A program made the position numbers and the translations under genes. Shown here in pieces: positions 7,584-11,579 of a stretch of DNA of 11,579 nt (within the stretch, counting starts at the first letter, position 1; each line of letters starts with the position of its first letter). Source of the stretch: Gracilaria caudata (taxonomy: Eukaryota > Rhodophyta > Florideophyceae > Gracilariales > Gracilariaceae); the NCBI GenBank assembly GCA_030374735.1, contig JASCIV010000827.1:1-11579 (forward strand), in the 5' to 3' direction. The notes below the pieces were generated by a model. It saw nothing but the letters and a program-made list of their open reading frames with translations. It had not been told where the DNA came from and ran no database searches.

Positions 7584-8337
7584 TTAACTATTGCTTTTCA
7601 CCACCAGAAGTTCCTTCAGATCACTTTTTATCATGTCTTCGATAACCGCTCTTAGCTCCATCACGCTTCGTTTAAAGATTTGTGAACGGAGCTCAACGGT
7701 TGACGCTTCGGCATTCCCAACCGCTCCATCCCTGCAAAGGTCCTCCATATACCACCCATAAAGCACAACGGTTCCGTACGGTTCCAGGTGAGAGTGAAGT
7801 TCCGGTCTCGTCCTGAAGTCGCGTAGAAGATCAACCCGAACTAATTCGGGATGCAAATGCAGCATAACAGACGTTTCAATCAAACCTCCATGAATGCCGT
7901 TTAGTATTTCATCTGAACTCAAATTCCTGTCAACAAGCTCACCGTAGGCTTTAGCCAGCATTGCTTGAACATTGAAACTGACGGCTAACACGTTGTGCTC
8001 GAATCTAGCATTGCAAATGATGATTTGGACGTTGCTGGTCTGACCCCCATGGCTGTTCACGAACAGCAGTTTTTTCACCCCTCACCGAACTACGCTCTTC
8101 GTTATGTCGCCCCAGAAGCCGTTAAGAATCCGCAATCGTACCGGGGAACCCGGTATGCTCGAAACTGGCCCCAAAAGAGCCTAGTGGTAGAGTGGCAATG
8201 TCCAGCAGCCCTTCAGTGGCTTTATCCTCGAGTTCTGATTCCTGGATTGCGTCTGTGCCGAGCGGAAGATGAGGACCATGTGATTCTGTCGACCCCAGTG
8301 GCAATATTGCTAGCTGCATTCGAGCAATTTCGGGGCT
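7584..8337 (-). pseudogene. Creatininase-family amidohydrolase, frame-shifted
   Basis: Members of this family are metal-dependent amidohydrolases acting on cyclic or formylated amides (creatininase, ArfB, MftE). The N-terminal part (8337-8122) has A-I-L-P-L-G-S-T-E-S-H-G-P-H and L-P-L-G-T-D, then E-H-T-G-F-P-G-T. The C-terminal part (8078-7584, 164 codons) has F-V-N-S-H-G-G-Q, H-G-G-L-I-E-T-S and a typical H-P-E-L-V-R helix. The metal-site residues conserved in the family (Glu and His of GSTExH, Asp of GTD, His of HGG, Glu of ETS) are all present. The halves are in different frames. Between them lies a third stretch in the C-terminal frame (G-D-I-T-K-S-V-V-R), separated from G-V-K-K-L-L-F by TGA 8084-8082. 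A TGA at 8340-8338 also cuts off the usual N-terminus. It is recently inactivated or mis-sequenced; a functional spliced form would need improbably small introns. The substrate cannot be inferred. Confidence 0.8.
8139..8155. repeat. 7-bp-arm hairpin with GAA loop inside the creatininase-like gene
   Basis: TACCGGG and CCCGGTA flank GAA. It lies at the G-F-P-G-T coding motif, a few bases from where the reading frame breaks. It may only reflect the coding sequence. Confidence 0.4.
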
Positions 8338-8583
8338 TCACATGTATTCCCATTGATTCACGGTACTTGAGCAACCCTTTGCATCTCACAAAACGTATAC
8401 AGTCCCGAGCAACGACAAAAGTACAAACATGGCGACAAAGTCAGATCACATAGACAGCTTGCTCTGCAAGACACCGGCTGTTTTAAGCGTTAAGACGTCG
8501 TCGTTCAGAGGCTGAAACCCTTGACAAAATTCATCCTTTGTTATGTGTTGGACTCGCTGCAGGCCCGTTCAGAACCCTCTTTG

Positions 8584-8598
8584 CCACCTTTTCGGTGG
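8584..8598. repeat. Short hairpin, 5-bp arms
   Basis: CCACC, loop TTTTC, GGTGG. It is a small, stable stem in gene-free DNA with no known role. Confidence 0.35.
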
Positions 8599-8681
8599 AG
8601 TAGGTGCGCACCATTGCGGCAACCCACATATTCCAGTTTTATCTCTCTCTTTTATAGGCACACCTAGCTTAATAAGAACTA

Positions 8682-8720
8682 AGCGTAGAGCGTTTCTGTT
8701 AAAGGAAACGCTCTCTCGCT
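8682..8720. repeat. Stem-loop with 10-bp perfect stem and outer 4-bp extension
   Basis: AGAGCGTTTC (8687-8696) pairs with GAAACGCTCT (8705-8714) around an 8-nt loop, TGTTAAAG. Beyond a 1/2-nt bulge, AGCG (8682-8685) pairs with CGCT (8717-8720). The two-tier stem could be an RNA structure, but no flanking gene or U-run identifies it. Confidence 0.7.
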
Positions 8721-8937
8721 AGAAAGGCCAACAGTTTTCCACCCAAGATGAAGATCTCCTTATCGTAATACCAAACTCTGCTATTTCTTTCTTGAAAATG
8801 AACATCGAGCGACTTCCAGCATGCCCCGGCTTCCATTCCGTCGCTCCCTTATGTTGTCCACCAAAATTTCGTGTGCCCGTTCACCCGCTTTCTCATGTCC
8901 CTAGTTTCTTCCCTTGCAGGGAATCTCTGCACCGTGC

Positions 8938-8964
8938 AGCATACGTGCAGGCTGCACGTATGCT
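8938..8964. repeat. Near-perfect palindrome, 13-bp arms around one base
   Basis: AGCATACGTGCAG, a single G, then CTGCACGTATGCT. Expected number by chance is about 0.0002 for this spacing. An extra forward copy of CGTGCAG (8933-8939) lies just to the left, giving the same forward/forward/inverted pattern of one short unit as seen around 5700. The cores CGTGCAG and CTGCACG could also be a dimeric binding site. Confidence 0.85.
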
Positions 8965-9159
8965 TCATCTCGACCCTCAATCTCGCTTGTCCACGAGAGA
9001 TCAACCAGATTAGCAGGTCGGGCCCCATGCTAACAGAAGCCGTTCTGCATACATCTGTTGCATCAATTGGATCGAATTCGCCAGTCCCGAGGGCTCCTTC
9101 AAGGTACGCTTGTTCAGAACTCGCTGGTCAAGGGTTTCTTGTACAGTCTACGATATAGT

Positions 9160-9294
9160 TCAGGAGGGATTAATTGACTGTTTCCGCTTCCCCCTTACAA
9201 GCCTGATAAAGTCAGAAGAGCTTATTAATCTTTCTTCGGAAATGTTTGTACAGAGTCCTTCCAAATCGTTAGCACAGTCGTCATTCATGTTCAT
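9160..9294 (-). CDS. Small open frame, possible exon or remnant
   Basis: It has 44 codons from an ATG at 9294 to TGA 9162-9160. The content is a polar, acidic start (M-N-M-N-D-D) and a basic end (R-L-V-R-G-K-R-K). A TGCAG about 13-18 bases upstream could be a 3' splice site. It lies downstream of the leader-containing frames at 9426-9804 on the same strand and might belong to that gene. Nothing identifies it. Confidence 0.2.
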   Translation of the reverse strand: MNMNDDCANDLEGLCTNISEERLISSSDFIRLVRGKRKQSINPS

Positions 9295-9425
9295 AGTCAG
9301 CTCCGCTGCATTATTTCACTCTTTCCACGGCGCGATCAAGCCAGAACTGTTGCTTGAAGTTGAGAACGTTTGCTTTCTTGGATGTGCGTTGCAACAGATT
9401 CAAGACGGGGAACACAGCTGCGTAG

Positions 9426-9804
9426 CTAAAAAGCGCGAAGAAGTGACGACCCCATCCCACCAACTCTTTCAAGCCGAGAAAGAAAAACACTGAATGCTAG
9501 ATCTGCTCTTTTCACACTCATCACCATGATAGTGTTCAACAAACCTTTCGCCATGACGGCATCACGGAAGAACGGAAGTTGAACTTTTTCACCTAGAGAT
9601 GCTATTGCTTGCATGTTTGACCACAGCACCTCATTTATACCATATTCGTAGAGGAGAGGTCCAGCTGTTTTCTGTCCCGGCCATACGGACACGGCACGGA
9701 GGCGGGACGCGTGGCGGCCGCGCCGAACAAAGGGAGCGTGAGGCGCGCTGCGACACGACAGCGGCCGAGGAGAACGTGGCGGGGGTGCTGACGATTGAAT
9801 ACAT
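9426..9804 (-). pseudogene. Possible plastid-targeted gene start with frame-shifted body
   Basis: An ATG at 9804-9802 (context GTCGCCATGT) opens a 57-codon frame beginning M-Y-S-I-V-S-T-P-A-T-F-S-S-A-A-V-V and then rich in Ser, Ala, Arg and Pro. It reaches R-V-R-M-A at residues 38-42, which looks like a transit peptide with its cleavage site, and stops at 9633-9631. A frame shifted by one base (GTG 9692 to TAG 9428-9426) continues with G-P-L-L-Y-E-Y-G-I-N-E-V-L-W, which looks like folded-protein sequence. That frame stays open for about 28 more codons after its TAG. One indel in about 9635-9690 would join leader and body. GC-rich DNA readily gives Ala/Arg/Ser/Pro-rich translations, so the leader could be spurious. 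I do not recognise the body. Confidence 0.35.
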
Positions 9805-9845
9805 GGCGACGGCGTCGTCGTGGGAGCGGCGAGCGTACCCGTAAG
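9690..9845. other. GC-rich, CpG-rich island with GTAAGT at its right edge
   Basis: GC content jumps to about 70% for roughly 150 bp and drops back abruptly. All frames on both strands are nearly open here. The plus frame (A-E-Q-R-E-R-E-A-R at its start, A-Y-P at its end) has very high GC at third positions and ends at TAA inside GTAAGT (9841-9846), which fits a 5' splice site. The minus strand carries the leader described above. It is either a promoter/first-exon island or DNA of different origin. Confidence 0.5.
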
Positions 9846-9861
9846 TCGATAACTATGATAA

Positions 9862-9878
9862 CCATTTCAGCCATTTCA
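9862..9878. repeat. Direct repeat of CCATTTCA, one base apart
   Basis: Two copies (9862-9869 and 9871-9878) lie about 60-75 bp upstream of the possible minus-strand start at 9804. They are short and may be chance or paired promoter sites. Confidence 0.35.
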
Positions 9879-9953
9879 ACGTACATAGATAAATCCATGA
9901 TCATCAGCTACTGGTCAAAAGTATGCGTAGGCTTCGTATGAGCAGCAACGTTG

Positions 9954-10419
9954 TTAAGGTCGTGGTCGGACTCCACCTGAATTGATTGACGAGTTCTGTT
10001 CGAAGTAACTTGCTGAGTCTTTTTCTGTGTATGGGGTCCGTTGGCCTACAGCCACCATCATGTCTTTTTGATACGCCATTGCGTTTAAAGGAGTCCCATC
10101 CTTGTTCTCCACGCGATTTAGGGTAGTATCGGTTTCTTGTTCACAACTGTTACAAACAACTCGCAAAGGACCACCAGAAAGTTGTTCTGGCGTCAGCATA
10201 ATGCTGTTAAAACAAATGTGGCAGGATACGTAGTTTGTGATATCTGTTGAATCGATGTTGGCCCCCTCCATGAGATCGTTCTTCGACCTCAACGTTGACT
10301 TGTGATGGGTACACCGCAGACGACGGGCTGGTCTTCGCGTATTGTTTTTTTCTCTGGCCTGTCGGAGTCATTCGCGTCGGGACGGAGCATGGCTTCGACT
10401 AGTTGAACACGAAGGCCAT
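9954..10419 (-). pseudogene. Zinc-ribbon protein with plastid-type leader, broken
   Basis: The C-terminal frame (open from 10367 to TAA at 9954) has Y-V-S-C-H-I-C-F-N-S and L-R-V-V-C-N-S-C, two CxxC pairs 19 residues apart around L-T-P-E-Q-L. This is the layout of MJ0042-like zinc ribbons, which bind one zinc and often nucleic acid or partner proteins. The other frame, from an ATG at 10419-10417, starts M-A-F-V-F-N, meets TAG at 10401-10399, and continues S-K-P-C-S-V-P-T-R with many Ser, Lys and Arg. This resembles a red-algal or glaucophyte transit peptide. The two frames meet in a run of five G (plus 10262-10266), and one G fewer would join them. Function beyond zinc binding is unknown. The zinc ribbon is well supported, the joined leader moderately. 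Confidence 0.55.
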
Positions 10420-10625
10420 AAGCTTCGTTCGCTGGAGCAATTCTCCATGTTTCCGCTCCCGCTCTTGCCTCTTACGAAAAAGAGTTTAAACGAGTAGTCG
10501 TGAAAGGATAAGTGAAGTTTCCTGACTTCTAACGTTTCCTTTTCAGGGCTGATAGAAATGTTTCGCAGAAAGCTACGCCATGCAGCCAAGAACTGCCCAA
10601 TAGCCATCCGTAGAGCGCGGCACAA

Positions 10626-11053
10626 CCAACCCCATCAGCCAATAGAATAACAAAGCGCGCGGCAGAACCAAGCTCGTCAAATACTCGTCCGCATGTGATT
10701 TCAAGCATAGTAAGCGGAGAATTGAAACGTTGACGATGTCGTGAGAGACTGGCCGGCGGGCGCCGCTGCTGGGGATAGAACGTTACCTTTCTATATTTGA
10801 TTTCAGGTTTTGGGACTGCACCTGTTTAGCTAGGCCGTAATGTACAGTACAGATTGCCAAGGTAGAATACTTGTAAACAATCTTGTCGTTTAAACCACAA
10901 AATCATGAGTCTGAAACGCAATACGACATCAAACATATTCAAATATTTTCCAAAAGTTTGGCCTAATATTAATCATGCAAAGCAAGACTGCGAGACATAT
11001 CTGTCCTGCACGCTCATCTGACTGCAACGTATTTAATGAATATTGGCCAACTT
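10626..11053. other. Gap with no supported gene
   Basis: No frame of useful length is present. A short GC-rich patch (about 10750-10777) is followed by AT-rich DNA towards the transposase end. I saw no clear terminal inverted repeat or target duplication for the transposon here. Confidence 0.5.
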
Positions 11054-11579
11054 TCAGCCCATATCTAAACAATAGAAATAACACCATTCTAAATCATGTT
11101 CCGATACCAAATTTGGTCTGACTTGAAACTTTTCTGTTAGTTTGGCTTTTGCCTTAATATTTTGAATCAAGGCTTGATATGCAAGCAATGAAATGTAGTA
11201 CTCGTGTCCACCATTTCTCAAAGAACGTGATAAGAGCTTAATTCCACTATTTCTCTGTTCATGAGATACAGTGTTTTTGTTGTCAAGCTCAAAGTAAGCC
11301 TTCGGATTAAAAGCAGGAGAACAATGCTTATGGTTTCCAATGTGAAACTTATCACTTACTATAGTAGTTCTTTCCAATGCCCACCATAATGAATTGATAC
11401 ATGAATTAAACAATCCACAAGAAAAATCGTAAACTAAGAACCGGGGAATCTTAGCAAACCTAGAAATGATCATATCCAGCACAACTTTGGGGCCTTCATT
11501 GCGATAGAGAACTTTTATTCCGAACGTGATCGAGCTAGAACAGGCACATGATATCGTCATTGCTCCTGGTGTATAACTT
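11054..11579 (-). mobile_element. KDZ-type transposase, C-terminal part, runs off the window
   Basis: The minus frame is open to the right edge, where codons before the first ATG (11560) read Y-T-P-G-A, a conserved lead-in. Family features in order, numbered from that ATG, are C-A-C (5-7), F-G-I-K-V-L (13-18), a helix, V-Y-D-F-S-C-G-L (43-50), V-S-D-K-F-H-I-G-N-H-K-H-C-S-P (68-82), and N-T-V-S-H-E-Q-R-N-S-G (96-106). These match Kyakuja/Dileera/Zisupton transposases, which have an RNase H-like catalytic core. The Asp of V-Y-D is a likely core residue. The frame ends at TGA 11056-11054, and the bulk of the protein lies outside the window. No frame break is visible here, but the copy may still be incomplete. 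It is either an active element or a recent insertion. Confidence 0.75.

Larger units (their letters stand above)
8340..9159. other. Gap with inverted repeats but no supported gene
   Basis: Plus frames of 73-95 codons (for example 8792-9013 and 8871-9158) overlap each other, lack recognisable motifs and run across strong inverted repeats, so I do not call them. The stretch holds three hairpins or palindromes, listed separately. Confidence 0.5.

Noticed and set aside
8041..8070. GCTGTTC-AC-GAACAGC inverted repeat
   Set aside because: Its arms are only 7 bp and it lies in the conserved V-N-S-H-G-G coding region, so it is probably a by-product of the codons.
7995..8453. 152-codon plus-strand ORF
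   Set aside because: It is antisense to the clear creatininase motifs and therefore a shadow.
9110..9493. 127-codon plus-strand ORF
   Set aside because: No motif; the opposite strand has frames with more protein-like content, although those are also weak.
10368..10625. 85-codon minus-strand ORF in register with the zinc-ribbon frame across one TGA
   Set aside because: The alternative frame starting M-A-F-V-F at 10419 gives a better leader, and this ORF has no recognisable content.
1..11579. Stop-codon reassignment
   Set aside because: TAA, TAG and TGA all interrupt frames in different genes, one-base shifts occur as well, and the intact ORFs end normally.

Overview
The window looks like nuclear DNA of a eukaryote, not of a bacterium. 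It carries a clear relative of the spliceosome protein SF3B1, with its tryptophan-containing RWD/TP motifs and HEAT repeats. It also has part of a KDZ-type (Kyakuja/Dileera/Zisupton) DNA transposase, and leaders that resemble plastid transit peptides, one of which starts M-A-F-V-F. A phenylalanine near the N-terminus is typical of red-algal and glaucophyte transit peptides. Together with the lack of convincing introns, this makes a red alga my best guess, but it is inference only. By eye the base composition is in the mid-40s % GC, apart from a sharply GC-rich patch at about 9690-9845.

Layout. Positions 1-544 (minus) hold an unrecognised reading frame cut by one TAA. Positions 545-1900 have no supported gene, only a 22-nt perfect palindrome and a small hairpin. 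Positions 1902-3422 (minus) hold two intact ORFs in tandem, 9 bp apart: a 397-residue protein with a ParB/sulfiredoxin-like nucleotide-binding motif and a 105-residue coiled-coil protein. Positions 3538-3798 (plus) hold an open frame without a start. Positions 3866-6819 (plus) are a heavily damaged SF3B1 copy, with at least eight frame changes, at least five in-frame stops and an internal loss of about 300 residues. Its last frame runs without a stop into an intact acidic ORF (6940-7563). Convergent with that, on the minus strand, lies a broken creatininase-family gene (7584-8337). Positions 8340-9160 hold only inverted repeats. Positions 9426-9804 (minus) hold a leader-like start in the GC-rich patch followed by a frame-shifted body. 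Positions 9954-10419 (minus) hold a broken, apparently plastid-targeted zinc-ribbon gene. Positions 11054-11579 (minus) are the C-terminal part of a KDZ-like transposase that runs off the window edge.

How it fits together. No single pathway links these genes. The main pattern is contrast: every gene I can assign to a conserved cellular family (SF3B1, creatininase, zinc ribbon) is broken by one-base indels and premature stops, while the ParB-like/coiled-coil pair and the acidic ORF are fully open. The window also has an excess of long perfect palindromes, one of which sits exactly on a frame-breaking lesion in the SF3B1 copy. The simplest reading is a decaying, transposon-invaded segment (a degenerate duplication or non-recombining region) containing a two-gene cassette that is either recently acquired or under selection. 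A low-quality assembly is the main competing explanation.
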